Source: HGM12998 sp900756495 (GTDB lineage: Bacteria > Bacillota > Clostridia > Oscillospirales > Oscillospiraceae). From it: a DNA stretch of 64,000 bases. Position numbers and translations under genes: made by a program. The stretch is from the NCBI GenBank assembly GCA_958477305.1, contig CAUEFI010000012.1, forward strand, positions 1 through 64,000. The letters run 5' to 3'. Positions within the stretch are counted from its first letter, which is position 1, and each line of letters starts with the position of its first letter. Below the pieces are notes generated by a model that did not search any database, was not told where the DNA came from, and saw only the letters and a program-made list of their open reading frames with translations. Shown here one piece after another: positions 28,552-44,749 of this stretch.

Positions 28552-29022
28552 CTACCAGCGGTAGTGCGCGAAGGCCTTGTTGGATTCGGCCATCTTGTGG
28601 GTGTCCTCGCGCTTCTTGACAGCGGACCCCAGATTATTGGCGGCGTCCATCAGTTCGCCGGCCAGGCGCTCCTTCATGGTCTTCTCGCTGCGGGCGCGGG
28701 AATAGTTGGTCAGCCACCGCAGGCCAAGGGTCTGACGGCGCTCAGGCCGCACCTCGATAGGCACCTGATAGGTGGCGCCGCCCACGCGGCGGGCCTTGAC
28801 CTCCAGGGACGGCATGATGTTCTCCAGGGCGGTGGTAAAGACATCCAGGGGATCCTTGTCGGTCTTTTCCTTGATAATATCGAAAGCACCGTAGACCACT
28901 TTCTGGGCCACGCCCTTTTTGCCGTCCAGCATGATGCTGTTGATCAGCTTGGTCACCAGGACGGAGTTATACAGCGGGTCAGGTAAAACCTCCCGCTTGG
29001 GTACGTTTCCTCTTCTGGGCAC
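28552..29022 (-). CDS. rpsG: Ribosomal protein S7
   Basis: Primary binder of the 3' major domain of 16S rRNA. The family begins PRRGNVPKREVLPDPLYN, which here follows a GTG at 29020-29022 with AAGGAGGG seven bases upstream. The ATG six codons earlier (29040) would have the ribosome site inside the coding region, so GTG is the real start. 156 residues, usual length. Confidence 0.97.
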   Translation of the reverse strand: MPRRGNVPKREVLPDPLYNSVLVTKLINSIMLDGKKGVAQKVVYGAFDIIKEKTDKDPLDVFTTALENIMPSLEVKARRVGGATYQVPIEVRPERRQTLGLRWLTNYSRARSEKTMKERLAGELMDAANNLGSAVKKREDTHKMAESNKAFAHYRW

Positions 29023-29040
29023 TTTGCTTCCCTCCTTCAT

Positions 29041-29226
29041 AGTATGATTTCATAGGTACTCGAAGATTCCTCCACGGGAATCCCCGTGTAAGACAAGTGC
29101 CTGCTTGTCCAGTGCCTCGCGGGAAACGCACCTATCTATAGGTAGCGCTTCTGCAAGGGCAACTGCCTTGCGCATTTAGCGCAGAAATTCTCTCGGTTCG
29201 CAGGGGCGTAATTGCTCTCGCGGAAT
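29041..29226 (-). other. Spacer between rpsL and rpsG with hairpins
   Basis: Unusually long gap for this pair. On the minus strand it can form several short stems, for example CACGGG/CCCGTG and GGACAAGCA with a near-complement. No gene. Possibly a leader or S7-type feedback site; not recognised as a known motif. Confidence 0.45.
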
Positions 29227-29649
29227 TTACTTCTTACCCGCCTTAGGCCGCTTGGCGCCGTACTTGGAGCGAGCCTGCATACGTCCGTTCACGCCCTGGG
29301 TATCCAGAGTGCCGCGGATGATGTGGTAACGCACGCCGGGCAGGTCCTTGACACGGCCACCGCGGATCATCACCACGCTGTGTTCCTGCAAGTTGTGGCC
29401 CACACCGGGGATATAGGCGGTAACCTCGTAACCGTTGGTCAGCTTCACACGGGCGATCTTACGCAGAGCCGAGTTGGGCTTCTTCGGGGTGGAGGTACGA
29501 ACAGCGGTGCACACGCCTCTCTTCTGGGGGGATGGCAGGTCAGTCTCGCGGTTCTTCAGGGTGTTCAGGCCATGCTGCATGGCAGGAGAGGTGGACTTAT
29601 AGGTCACCTTGTCACGGCCCTTGCGGACGAGTTGGTTAAACGTAGGCAT
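29227..29649 (-). CDS. rpsL: Ribosomal protein S12
   Basis: Decoding-centre protein. 140 residues, with the conserved TPKKPNSALRKIARVKLTNGYEV and the PGVGHNLQEHSVVMIRGGRVKDLPGVRY segments. The lysines of the KKPNSA and GRVKDLPG loops, the usual streptomycin-resistance positions, are wild-type. Confidence 0.98.
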   Translation of the reverse strand: MPTFNQLVRKGRDKVTYKSTSPAMQHGLNTLKNRETDLPSPQKRGVCTAVRTSTPKKPNSALRKIARVKLTNGYEVTAYIPGVGHNLQEHSVVMIRGGRVKDLPGVRYHIIRGTLDTQGVNGRMQARSKYGAKRPKAGKK

Positions 29650-29733
29650 AATGTTCCTCCTTTCTCACTTTTTGAATATCTATTTTAACAAAATATCGGA
29701 AAAATATTCTGTTAAAATCAAAAAAATGAATCT

Positions 29734-29976
29734 CTAACGGACTAGCGCAGCTACCGCGGCTCCCACTGCAATGCCACAGGCAGCACCCAATTCCCTCATT
29801 GAGGCAATTTTCTCTACGCTTACACCCCGCTGGATGCACAGAGCCTCCACAGGCTCCGTCACCTTGGGATCTGCGTCTTCGGCCAGGAATACCTGCACGG
29901 CGGTCCCGCTGTCTATGGCCCGGCGGGTCTGCTTCGCCCCAACCACTCTGGGCCCGGCCTTAAGCTCACTCAGCAT
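29734..29976 (-). CDS. L7Ae/L30e-family ribosomal protein (YbxF-like)
   Basis: 80-residue K-turn RNA-binding protein of the L7Ae/YbxF group: AGPRVVGAKQTRRAIDSGTAVQVFLAEDADP then V.PVEALC..RGVSVEKIASMRELGAACGIAVGAAV. In Bacillota it is encoded between rpoC and rpsL, as here. AGGAGG eight bases before the ATG. First gene of the str transcription unit. Confidence 0.93.
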   Translation of the reverse strand: MLSELKAGPRVVGAKQTRRAIDSGTAVQVFLAEDADPKVTEPVEALCIQRGVSVEKIASMRELGAACGIAVGAAVAALVR

Positions 29977-30007
29977 CGCACGTGCCTCCTGTCTCTTGAA
30001 TCACAAC

Positions 30008-30035
30008 GGAAAGAGGGCTTTTTCCTCCTCTTTCC
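30008..30035 (-). promoter_or_regulatory. Leader hairpin of the str operon
   Basis: Perfect 9-bp arms (30008-30016, 30027-30035) between the promoter and the first start codon, with no U-run; could be an attenuator or an RNA-stability element. Confidence 0.5.
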
Positions 30036-30067
30036 TATTGGCGGCAGACACACCTGCGCAATTTGGG

Positions 30068-30096
30068 ATTATATCATAGGCCGCACAGCAAGTCAA
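30068..30096 (-). promoter_or_regulatory. Sigma-A promoter of L7Ae-rpsL-rpsG-fusA-tuf
   Basis: Minus strand TTGACT (30091-30096), 17-base spacer, TATAAT (30068-30073). It follows the rpoC terminator, so this set is not simply read through from rpoC. Confidence 0.88.
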
Positions 30097-30146
30097 GCGC
30101 AAAATTGCCTGAAATCACAGGGGTTCCGGCAGTCCCGGAGCAAAAA

Positions 30147-30178
30147 CCGCCCGGCCCGCTTTTCAGCGGGCCGGGCGG
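30147..30178 (-). terminator. rpoBC terminator
   Basis: Perfect 14-bp GC-rich arms 30147-30160 and 30165-30178, loop TTTC; on the minus strand followed by TTTTTG. It lies 20 bases after the rpoC stop. Confidence 0.9.
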
Positions 30179-30198
30179 GCAGGATCTCGGTCAGGCCA

Positions 30199-33963
<3,765 letters not shown>

Positions 33964-33985
33964 AAATCACTCGTCCTCCCTTTCC

Positions 33986-37699
<3,714 letters not shown>

Positions 37700-37949
37700 C
37701 GTAGAAATAACACCTCGTTTTCTTTGTAGGCGATTCAAATACACCCCGTTATCAGAGGGTATTCCCCCGCCTCCCCTGCCTGTTTCTTCGTCATTTTGCA
37801 CAAACAGTCTCACTCAGCCGTTCCGCGAACGCCCGGCTGCGTTGATAGATTGAAGCACTTTTCTCTTGCGCTTTTCTCTCCGTCATGTTACACTGTATCC
37901 ACAGTGGGCGGAAAGTCGAATTCGCTCGTTCCGGGTATAAGAGCATTTA

Positions 37950-37978
37950 AGTATACCATGGCAATTCCCGGAAGTCAA
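37950..37978 (-). promoter_or_regulatory. Sigma-A promoter of rpoBC
   Basis: Minus strand TTGACT (37973-37978), 17-base spacer, TATACT (37950-37955). It implies a leader of about 240 bases before rpoB; that leader (37700-37945) holds no gene that I can support. Confidence 0.85.
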
Positions 37979-38042
37979 CCATTTTATGTGTGTGAAATCT
38001 GGAGAAATCCAGATTTTTTCTTTTTGTCAAGGAGGAGCCGAT

Positions 38043-39296
38043 TTGATCGACCGATTCGTAGCCGCGGCGGCGCTGGCCCTGCTGGCAGCGGCAGCGCTGG
38101 CCATCCTGTTCCGGGAGGGCATCCGAGGCCGCCGCCTTCTGCTGTGCATCCTTCCTGTTGCACTTGCCTTCATACTGCGGTGGGCATGCATGGATCACAT
38201 GACCTATGACTATCTGGACTTTCTCTCCAACTGGGCAACCTGGTTCCGGGAGCATGGCGGCTGGTCCGCAGTCAAGGACCCGGTTGGGAATTACAACGCC
38301 CCCTACCTCTATTTTTTAGCCGCAATCTCCTACCTGCCTGTAAGTGATCTTTACCTTATCAAGCTCTTCTCCATCGCCTTCGATGTCGTACTGGCCTGGG
38401 GCGGGCTGCGCGTGGTCCGTATCTTCTGTCCCTCCGGAAGTCCCCGGCCTGCAATTGCCTTCTGCCTTCTCCTGCTGCTCCCTACCGTAATGCTCAACGG
38501 CGCCTACTGGAGTCAGTGCGACTCGCTCTATGGAGCCCTTTGTCTCCACGCTCTGGCCTGCGCCCTGAACGGCAGGCCCAAATCCTCGGTTACGCTGCTG
38601 GCCATAGCCTTTTCCTTTAAGCTGCAGACCATTTTTCTGCTTCCGCTCTGGTGTGCCCTATGGTTCACTGGACGGGTCAAATTCCGGCATTTTGCTCTTT
38701 TCCCTCTGTCTTACTTCCTCACCATTTTTCCCGCCCTCCTGCTGGGCAAGCCCCTTGCCGACATTCTGGGAGTCTATTTCGGACAGGCGGCGGAGTACAG
38801 CGCCTACCTTACCCTCAACGCCCCCTCTGTATATGCCCTCATCCCTTATGGCGCTCAGGTTGACACCGTTCTCGCCTCCAGATTGGGAATCCTGTCCGCC
38901 TTTATCCTGGTCGCTGTTTTACTGCTGTTGCTGTTCCGCTTCCGAAGGCAGGTAAACACACAGCTTCTCCTTACTGCCGCCGCCATTCTGTCTCTTGGAG
39001 TACCTCTGCTCCTTCCCCATATGCACGACCGCTACTTCTTTCTCGCCGATGTAATCACCCTGACCGCAGCCTGTATCACGCCCCTCCGATGGCCCCAGGC
39101 CGCATTGGTTCAGTTCTCCTCCCTCAGCGCCTATGCCACTTACCTGCGCCTGGAGTACACCGCTCCGCTCCACTTTGGATCCATTCTTCTTCCGATGGGA
39201 CTGGAAGCGCTCTGCCTCCTGGCTGCCCTGGCCATGCTCTGGATCACTCTGATCCGGCAGATCATCTCTGCAAAACAGCGGCCCCTCTCTCCCTGA
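38043..39296 (+). CDS. GT-C-type membrane glycosyltransferase (Gpi18-related)
   Basis: 417-residue polytopic protein, about ten membrane helices. The acidic pair after the first helix (YDYLDFLSNWATWFREHGGW) and GNYNAPYLYFLA, then GAYWSQCDSLYGALCLHALA and PHMHDRYFFLADV are typical of the GT-C family of mannosyl or glucosyl transferases (COG5542-like), which use lipid-linked sugars on the outer face. The start is a TTG (38043) with AAGGAGG seven bases upstream; there is no nearby ATG with a ribosome site. Divergent from rpoB. Confidence 0.82.
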   Translation: MIDRFVAAAALALLAAAALAILFREGIRGRRLLLCILPVALAFILRWACMDHMTYDYLDFLSNWATWFREHGGWSAVKDPVGNYNAPYLYFLAAISYLPVSDLYLIKLFSIAFDVVLAWGGLRVVRIFCPSGSPRPAIAFCLLLLLPTVMLNGAYWSQCDSLYGALCLHALACALNGRPKSSVTLLAIAFSFKLQTIFLLPLWCALWFTGRVKFRHFALFPLSYFLTIFPALLLGKPLADILGVYFGQAAEYSAYLTLNAPSVYALIPYGAQVDTVLASRLGILSAFILVAVLLLLLFRFRRQVNTQLLLTAAAILSLGVPLLLPHMHDRYFFLADVITLTAACITPLRWPQAALVQFSSLSAYATYLRLEYTAPLHFGSILLPMGLEALCLLAALAMLWITLIRQIISAKQRPLSP

Positions 39297-39306
39297 CCTG
39301 TTCGGA

Positions 39307-39606
39307 TCAGAAAAAGTAGCGGCCTGAATTTCTCCGCAGCGCTCCCCCACACCGGGCCTCAACCTCACAGATCAGGATAAAGGCGGGAACCCGGTTCCCC
39401 GCCAGTCCGTCTTCATCTAGGTTCTCCACTGCCTTGAATCGGACCTCCCTCTCATCCCTAATGATAAACCGTCAGGGCTGGATGCTGCATCCGCTGGGTA
39501 AGCGCCGGGACACATCCACCAGGCGGGTCAGACGCTCCCAGGAGACCGGCCTGTCGCTGTATGCCCGGCAACTCTCACGCTTCGCCTGCAATGCATCAAA
39601 ATCCAT
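39307..39606 (-). pseudogene. Nitroreductase-family pseudogene, truncated, with stop at the conserved Trp
   Basis: On the minus strand the ATG at 39606, with GGAGAG upstream, opens a nitroreductase N-terminus: MDFDALQAKRESCRAY, then SDRPVSWERLTRLV and PSGCSIQP. The next codon is TGA (39472-39474) where the family has Trp (QPW.F). Coding resumes in frame as RFIIRDEREV and ENLDEDGLAGNRVPAFILICEVEA, then leaves the family pattern and stops at 39307. The C-terminal half, about 100 residues, is missing. A Sec reading is unlikely because the position is a Trp in the family. Confidence 0.85.
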
Positions 39607-39866
39607 ATCAATCTCTCCTTCTCAATATGCATTGATTGCTTTTTGTATTAATCAGCCAATAGATAACTATTTATTTATCTAATAATATCGCCGTGCGCCT
39701 GTCCACCAAAAAAAGTATCTGCTGTTCCAATTCCTTTTTCTGATATGGAATGTGCTGTCTATCTCAAACTATGACTGCATCTCCAGCAACCGAATCTACA
39801 CAGCAAAACAGCGCCGCCCCCTCATGATATGTGAGACAAGGCGCGCCCCTTTTTCTCCTCCGGCCC
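39607..39866. other. AT-richer gene-free stretch
   Basis: No supported gene. Contains AT-rich DNA just upstream of the nitroreductase relic (39640-39690), where its promoter would lie. Confidence 0.5.
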
Positions 39867-39895
39867 TTGTGCCTATGCCCCTTTTGCGCTAAAAT
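39867..39895 (+). promoter_or_regulatory. Probable promoter of the SLH protease gene
   Basis: TTGTGC (39867-39872), 17-base spacer, TAAAAT (39890-39895), 28 bases before the start codon. The -35 box is weak. Confidence 0.55.
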
Positions 39896-39923
39896 GGGAG
39901 ACAGCTTACAAAGGAGGCCCGCT

Positions 39924-41840
39924 ATGAAGTACACCCGAATCTCCCGCCTGGCGGCGGCGCTGCTTGCCCTGTCCCTGTTCCTCCCCACCGCCGCGCAGGC
40001 GCTGACAATCGAGGAGGCCAGAGCGCTGTTGACGGAACACTACATTGACACGGTGCCCGAGGATGTCCTGTCCCAGCCCACCATCACCGATATGCTGGCC
40101 GCACTCGGGGATCCCTACACCGTCTATTACAACTCCGAAGAATACGCAGCCTTCCTGGCCAGCATGGAGGATTCGATGGTGGTAGGAATCGGCATCTCAT
40201 CCCAGGTCACCCCTGACGGCGTACTCATTGCGGCCGTCTTTGCGGATTCCCCGGCGGAAAAGGGCGGCCTGAAAAGCGGAGATCTGATCACTGCCGTGGA
40301 TGGCGTTGCACTGGCCGGGCTGGACCAAGGGACGGTTACCGGCCTTCTGCGCGGAGAGGAGGGTTCTGCTCTGCGCGTCTCCTATCTCCGGAACGGTCAG
40401 AGCTCCACTGTCACGCTGACCCGGCAGGAAATTGTGATCCCGGCCACCACCGCCGAGCTGATAGACGGCCACATAGGCTATATCGACTGCGCTGCGTTTG
40501 GCTCCGAGACCCTGGCTCACTTTACCGAGGGCCTGGAGAAATATAGCGGCGAGGCCGACCGTTGGATCCTGGATCTGACTGGAAATGGCGGCGGCTCGGC
40601 ACTGGCTGCCGCCCAGACCGTAGCCTGCTTCACCGGCCCCTCCTACACCGCCTTTCTCCAGGATGGCAGCGGTCAAATCTCGGTATACGCCCCTGATAAC
40701 CCCGCTCTGACCCTCTATCCCGTCATTGCGCTCACCGACAGCGCCTCCGCCAGCGCTGCCGAGCTCTGCGCCGCCGCTGTACGCGACTTAGGTGCCGGTA
40801 TCGTGGTAGGCTGGCGCACCTATGGTAAGGGAACCGCCCAGGTCCTCTTGGACGAGGACACCAACCCCGAGTATTTTCCGGACGGAGATGCCATGAAGGT
40901 CACGGCCTACCGCTTCTACTCCGCCTCAGGCAACGCCACCGATTCCATCGGTGTTATTCCCCATCTTCTGATAGACCCCAACCTTGCCGACGGCGTGGCC
41001 CGGCTGCTCTCCGCCCCGAACCCCAGCGGAGATACCAAGGGGCTGCTGCGCATCGACTTTGTATGGCGTTGGTATGTGGATCTGGATCAGGCCTTAAGCG
41101 AGGAGTTTCGTCCGGCTTTTACCGCCCTGCTGGAAGCCCTGCCTGCCTCGGTCAAAATCTGGGAGGGCACCGGCGGCTCCGATGGATGGGAACAGACCTC
41201 TGTGCCCGATCTGGCTGAGGCCCTGGGGCTGGAATATAAATCCCGCGGCTTTGCAGACACCTCCGATTCCCCTTACGCCGCTCAGATCGACGCCCTTGCC
41301 ACGTATTTCATCGTGTCCGGCGCGGGAGACGGCATGTTTCATCCCGACAGGGCGATGACCAGAGCCGAGCTTTGTGCGCTGCTGGCCCAGGCGCTGAATT
41401 GCCGGATGCCGGATGGGGAGAGCCATTTTTCGGACGTAACTGCGGGCTCCTGGTATGGCCCCGCGGTCAACGCTCTGGCTGATATGGGTCTGGTGTCCGG
41501 CACGGGGGACGGCCGCTTCCTGCCCGACGCCCCGGTCACCCACGAGCAATTCTTTACGATTATGGGCCGCTTGGCCCAGCGGCTCAACATGCACCTGGAC
41601 AGCATCCAGAGCCTCCGCCCCGAGCATGCTCTTGAGGACGCGGCTTTTTCTTCCTATTCCGACTGGTCCAGGGCTGAGCTCTGGCTGCTGACGCAAAGCC
41701 AGACAGATGTGTTCGGCAACACCATCAGTCTTCTGTGGGACGATCTGTCTGCCATCGATCCGGCCGCCGCCACCACCCGCGAAGAGGCCGCATGTCTGGT
41801 CTATCAAATTTTGTCCTATGTTGGCATCCTGCCGGTATAG
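39924..41840 (+). CDS. S41-type protease with C-terminal SLH domains
   Basis: Secreted, cell-wall-attached serine protease. 638 residues: signal peptide (about 1-26), PDZ domain (about 80-160, VGIGISSQ...LITAVDGVALAG), S41 domain with Ser277 (SASASAAEL) and Lys302 (TYGKGTA), and three SLH-type repeats at about 450-635 (for example AQIDALATYFIVSGAGDGMFHPD, SWYGPAVNALADMGLVSG). SLH domains bind pyruvylated wall polymer. AAAGGAGG lies six bases before the ATG. The third SLH repeat is degenerate. Confidence 0.93.
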   Translation: MKYTRISRLAAALLALSLFLPTAAQALTIEEARALLTEHYIDTVPEDVLSQPTITDMLAALGDPYTVYYNSEEYAAFLASMEDSMVVGIGISSQVTPDGVLIAAVFADSPAEKGGLKSGDLITAVDGVALAGLDQGTVTGLLRGEEGSALRVSYLRNGQSSTVTLTRQEIVIPATTAELIDGHIGYIDCAAFGSETLAHFTEGLEKYSGEADRWILDLTGNGGGSALAAAQTVACFTGPSYTAFLQDGSGQISVYAPDNPALTLYPVIALTDSASASAAELCAAAVRDLGAGIVVGWRTYGKGTAQVLLDEDTNPEYFPDGDAMKVTAYRFYSASGNATDSIGVIPHLLIDPNLADGVARLLSAPNPSGDTKGLLRIDFVWRWYVDLDQALSEEFRPAFTALLEALPASVKIWEGTGGSDGWEQTSVPDLAEALGLEYKSRGFADTSDSPYAAQIDALATYFIVSGAGDGMFHPDRAMTRAELCALLAQALNCRMPDGESHFSDVTAGSWYGPAVNALADMGLVSGTGDGRFLPDAPVTHEQFFTIMGRLAQRLNMHLDSIQSLRPEHALEDAAFSSYSDWSRAELWLLTQSQTDVFGNTISLLWDDLSAIDPAAATTREEAACLVYQILSYVGILPV

Positions 41841-41880
41841 GCCGGCAGCCTGTATTCCGGTGTCCCCTGTTTGAACAGTC

Positions 41881-41918
41881 AAAAATGCCTGGTGCGCATA
41901 TGCGCACCAGGCATTTTT
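41881..41918. terminator. Bidirectional terminator
   Basis: Perfect 18-bp arms 41881-41898 and 41901-41918 with a run of T on both strands, between convergent genes. Confidence 0.93.
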
Positions 41919-42911
41919 TCAGTCGTCCCCTTCCAGGGCGTCCTCCAATTCCTCCAGCCGTTCCTCCTCTTTATCATTTACCTCTTCCACGAATTCTTCA
42001 ATGTTCTCTTCCGCCGAGTCCTCCCAGTCATAGTCGGGCAGGTCGCGCAGGTCAATCCCCCGCTCCGCTGTCAAAGCGCCCAGGGCACGGAGCGACATCC
42101 CCGCCAACTCGGCCTCGTCCAGCGCCGGATCCCGTTCCCGCAGCCAGTCAATAAACACCTGCTTGCCGTAGCTGATATGATTCCGTGCCGCACGCACTCG
42201 TGCATCTTCAGGTACTGCTGAGGGAGATGGGACGGAGATCGCGGGCTCTGCAGATGGGGGAATAGAGGGGGCTGCGGGAGACACAGCCGGCGGAGAAGCG
42301 GGGCTCTCCGCCTGTGCGGGAGACTGCACAGGCTCCGGCTCCTCGTCATCAGGAGTGACTACCTGGGCCCGGCCATCCAGCAGGCTTTCAATATCGCCGG
42401 CTATTCTGCGCTGGATACTGAGGTTCTCATCCCTGCTCCCCCCAGAGGCCCACACTGTCACTGTACCCCCGTCGTCCAGCCATCCCTGCCGCACCAGGGC
42501 TCCCACAATCGCGTTGACCGCCGTATCCAGATCCATATGCTTGAGCTTCATATCCCCCAGCACCTCCTCCGCCTCCCCATTGAGGGGGCGGACCTCCAGT
42601 ACCCGGTCGTAGCGGTTTGCCTCAATTTCCAAACTGGGGTTGACGTCAATGCGGATAAAGGCGGCGGGTGCAAAGTAGCTGTAGAGTCCCAGGCACAGCA
42701 CTACAGCCAGGCAGGCACATGCCGCCAAAGCCGCCTTTTTTGTCCATCCGGCCCGGCGCCGCCGCTCCTCCTGCTGCGGAACAATACCGTCGGGCACCAC
42801 CAGCGGCACGATCGGAGCTGAAGCAGCCTTCTCACGGATATCAGGGGTAGAGCGCTCCACCGCCCGGGCCAGAGCTCTTTCAATCCCCTGATTGCTGATA
42901 TCCTGCCTCAT
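41919..42911 (-). CDS. Anti-sigma factor, RsgI-like
   Basis: 330-residue single-pass membrane protein. The cytoplasmic N-terminus (about 1-58) is followed by a membrane helix (about 60-82, KKAALAACACLAVVLCLGLYS), then a domain with FIRIDVNPSLEIEANRYDRVLEVRPLNGEAEEVL, which matches the RsgI-type extracellular start (DVNPS.E). After that come a Pro/Ser/Ala linker and a highly acidic C-terminus with a coiled-coil look. Its ATG overlaps the end of the sigma-factor gene by four bases (ATGA), so the pair is co-translated. The signal is not known. Confidence 0.8.
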   Translation of the reverse strand: MRQDISNQGIERALARAVERSTPDIREKAASAPIVPLVVPDGIVPQQEERRRRAGWTKKAALAACACLAVVLCLGLYSYFAPAAFIRIDVNPSLEIEANRYDRVLEVRPLNGEAEEVLGDMKLKHMDLDTAVNAIVGALVRQGWLDDGGTVTVWASGGSRDENLSIQRRIAGDIESLLDGRAQVVTPDDEEPEPVQSPAQAESPASPPAVSPAAPSIPPSAEPAISVPSPSAVPEDARVRAARNHISYGKQVFIDWLRERDPALDEAELAGMSLRALGALTAERGIDLRDLPDYDWEDSAEENIEEFVEEVNDKEEERLEELEDALEGDD

Positions 42912-43501
42912 GCCCCCACCTCCTCTTCATTCGCCAGGATTTTTCGCAGCTTGAGCAGAGCCCGGCTGTATTTGGACAGCACAGTGGACAGCGGCAGCTC
43001 AAGCAGCTCGGCAATCTCCCTGTGTTTCAGACCGGTTACGGCGTGGAGCATCACAATCTGCCGCTCCTCTCCCCCAAGGCTCTTAATGGCCTGTCGGAGC
43101 ACAATGACGTCGTCGCTGCTATCGCCAGGGTCAAATGCCAGTACCGGCTCGTCGAGGTCTCCAAGCAGCTCCTCCCGCCCCGCGCCGCGCTGCCGCGACC
43201 GGGCCAGATTGCGCACAATGGTAAAAATCCATGCCAGAGGCTTGCCCTGCGGCCGGTACAGGTGAGCTCCCGAGCGAATCTTCAGATAGGCGTCCATCAT
43301 GACGTCCTGCGCGTCGTGGTGGTTGCGAAGGAGAGAGAGCGCATAGGCATATATCATCCTGTCTGTGGAACGGTAGAGCTCCTCAAAAGCAGGTCCCTCT
43401 CCCCTTCCCACTCCGGCCAGCAGTTCCTCCAGGCGCGGAGCCGGCAGGGCGCGGCGGGCGGCCAAGGCCTCCCGCTCTACAGTCTGCACAAATCCCAGCA
43501 T
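42908..43501 (-). CDS. ECF-type RNA polymerase sigma factor
   Basis: 197 residues: region 2 (FEELYRSTDRMIYAYALSLLRNHHDAQDVMMDAYLKI) and region 4 (EERQIVMLHAVTGLKHREIAELLELPLSTVLSKYSRALLKLRKIL). The ATG at 43501 has GAGGGGG nine bases upstream and drops an unsupported 26-codon extension. Partner of the RsgI-like anti-sigma gene. A sigma-A-like promoter precedes it. Confidence 0.92.
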   Translation of the reverse strand: MLGFVQTVEREALAARRALPAPRLEELLAGVGRGEGPAFEELYRSTDRMIYAYALSLLRNHHDAQDVMMDAYLKIRSGAHLYRPQGKPLAWIFTIVRNLARSRQRGAGREELLGDLDEPVLAFDPGDSSDDVIVLRQAIKSLGGEERQIVMLHAVTGLKHREIAELLELPLSTVLSKYSRALLKLRKILANEEEVGA

Positions 43502-43534
43502 AGGCACATGCCCCCTCTTCCTCTTGCTTCTAAC

Positions 43535-43563
43535 AGTATAGCAAATGGCACTGTCTTCCGCAA
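43535..43563 (-). promoter_or_regulatory. Promoter of the sigma/anti-sigma pair
   Basis: Minus strand TTGCGG (43558-43563), 17-base spacer, TATACT (43535-43540). Confidence 0.65.
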
Positions 43564-43655
43564 GAGATACCATGCGCACAGAATACTGCCGCTCCTATAA
43601 GGATTAACGCATAGAGAGGCCGTTTTATTTCCCTGCCATGAAAATTGATACTCCG

Positions 43656-44543
43656 CTAATAATCCACCCCCATCTCCTCCAAAAAGCCGGGAATTGCGGG
43701 ATTTATCTGTTGGGCGCGCCAGGCCACCACCACGTCCGAAACCGCATCCTCCCCCTCCAGCTCCCGGGCCGTCAGTTCCCCCTCTCCGTACCGCAGGCCG
43801 CAGTAGGGCAGGACAGAGATTCCCAGCCCTGCCTTGACGAACATGCAGGCGATTTCCAAAGTTGGGGCGGTGTACAGGATATTGGGATTAAACCCCCGGT
43901 TTTGGCAGAGCTGGAGGATCAGGCGGTGGACATTGGGGGTGACCGCCTGGTCCAGAATGATAAAAGGCTCCCCGGCCAGATTGGAAAATTCCACTTCCCG
44001 CGCCTGAGCCAGGGGTGCGTCGGACCTGCAGAAGAGGGCGAAATTGTCCTGATACAGCACCCGCCACTCCAGCTCGTCGGCCCTGGCCTGCAGGTCTACG
44101 CTGCGGGTAATGCCCAGATCCACTTCCCCGTGGGCCAGCCAGCGGTTCAGTGTCTTCATGTTGGTCTGGCGCAGATTGATGGCCACGTTGGGAAACCGCT
44201 TCTGAAACCGGTAGATAACCTTAGGGAAATCCCCCTTGCTCAGGCCGCCCAGAATGCCGATATCCAGCGTCCCGGCGTAGCCGGACTCGGCCAGCCGAGT
44301 CTTCTGGATGGCGCGGTTCAGCCCTTCCACCACCTCCTGAACGTTTTCATAGAAGACCTTACCTGCCGGCGTCAGCGTAACCCGCCTGCTGCTGCGGGCA
44401 AACAATTTCACGTTGAGCTCCCCCTCCAGGGCCGCGATGCTGTTGCTGAGGGCTGGCTGGGCGATGTAGAGCTCCTTGGCCGCCTCGCCGAAGTGGAGAT
44501 GCTGCGCCACAGCGATAAAATGGGAAATCTGCTGAATGGTCAC
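43656..44543 (-). CDS. LysR-family transcriptional regulator
   Basis: 295 residues: winged helix (TIQQISHFIAVAQHLHFGEAAKELYIAQPALSNSIAALEGELNVKLFARS) and a periplasmic-binding-like sensor domain (about 90-295). The start is a GTG (44541-44543) with GGGAGGA six bases upstream; the ORF to 44636 has no other support. Divergent from the aldolase and transporter genes, which it probably controls; a T-N11-A site lies between them. Confidence 0.93.
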   Translation of the reverse strand: MTIQQISHFIAVAQHLHFGEAAKELYIAQPALSNSIAALEGELNVKLFARSSRRVTLTPAGKVFYENVQEVVEGLNRAIQKTRLAESGYAGTLDIGILGGLSKGDFPKVIYRFQKRFPNVAINLRQTNMKTLNRWLAHGEVDLGITRSVDLQARADELEWRVLYQDNFALFCRSDAPLAQAREVEFSNLAGEPFIILDQAVTPNVHRLILQLCQNRGFNPNILYTAPTLEIACMFVKAGLGISVLPYCGLRYGEGELTARELEGEDAVSDVVVAWRAQQINPAIPGFLEEMGVDY

Positions 44544-44635
44544 GACGATTCCTCCCTCTTTATCTCTCGCATTTTCCCTTTTTTCAGTATAGCAATCCTG
44601 GACGGATGGCGGGTGTAGAACCTGCAGCGTAATCA

Positions 44636-44650
44636 ATACATTTTTTGTAT
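44636..44650. promoter_or_regulatory. LysR-type binding site
   Basis: ATACA-N5-TGTAT, a perfect dyad of the T-N11-A type in the 206-base region between the divergent lysR and aldolase starts. Confidence 0.55.
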
Positions 44651-44749
44651 CGCTCTATGGAATCCCCTCATATTTTTTCCGTATTTCACAAATCTCTTTT
44701 CCCGTGTTACGGTTTTGTTGTCAAAAAAACAAAGAGAGGAAGAGTGCCT

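Noticed and set aside
39472..39474. TGA in the nitroreductase relic as selenocysteine
   Set aside because: The family has tryptophan here, not cysteine, no SECIS-like stem was seen, and the rest of the gene is truncated.
39434..39682. 82-codon plus-strand frame
   Set aside because: It is the complement of the nitroreductase relic, which explains the DNA on the other strand.
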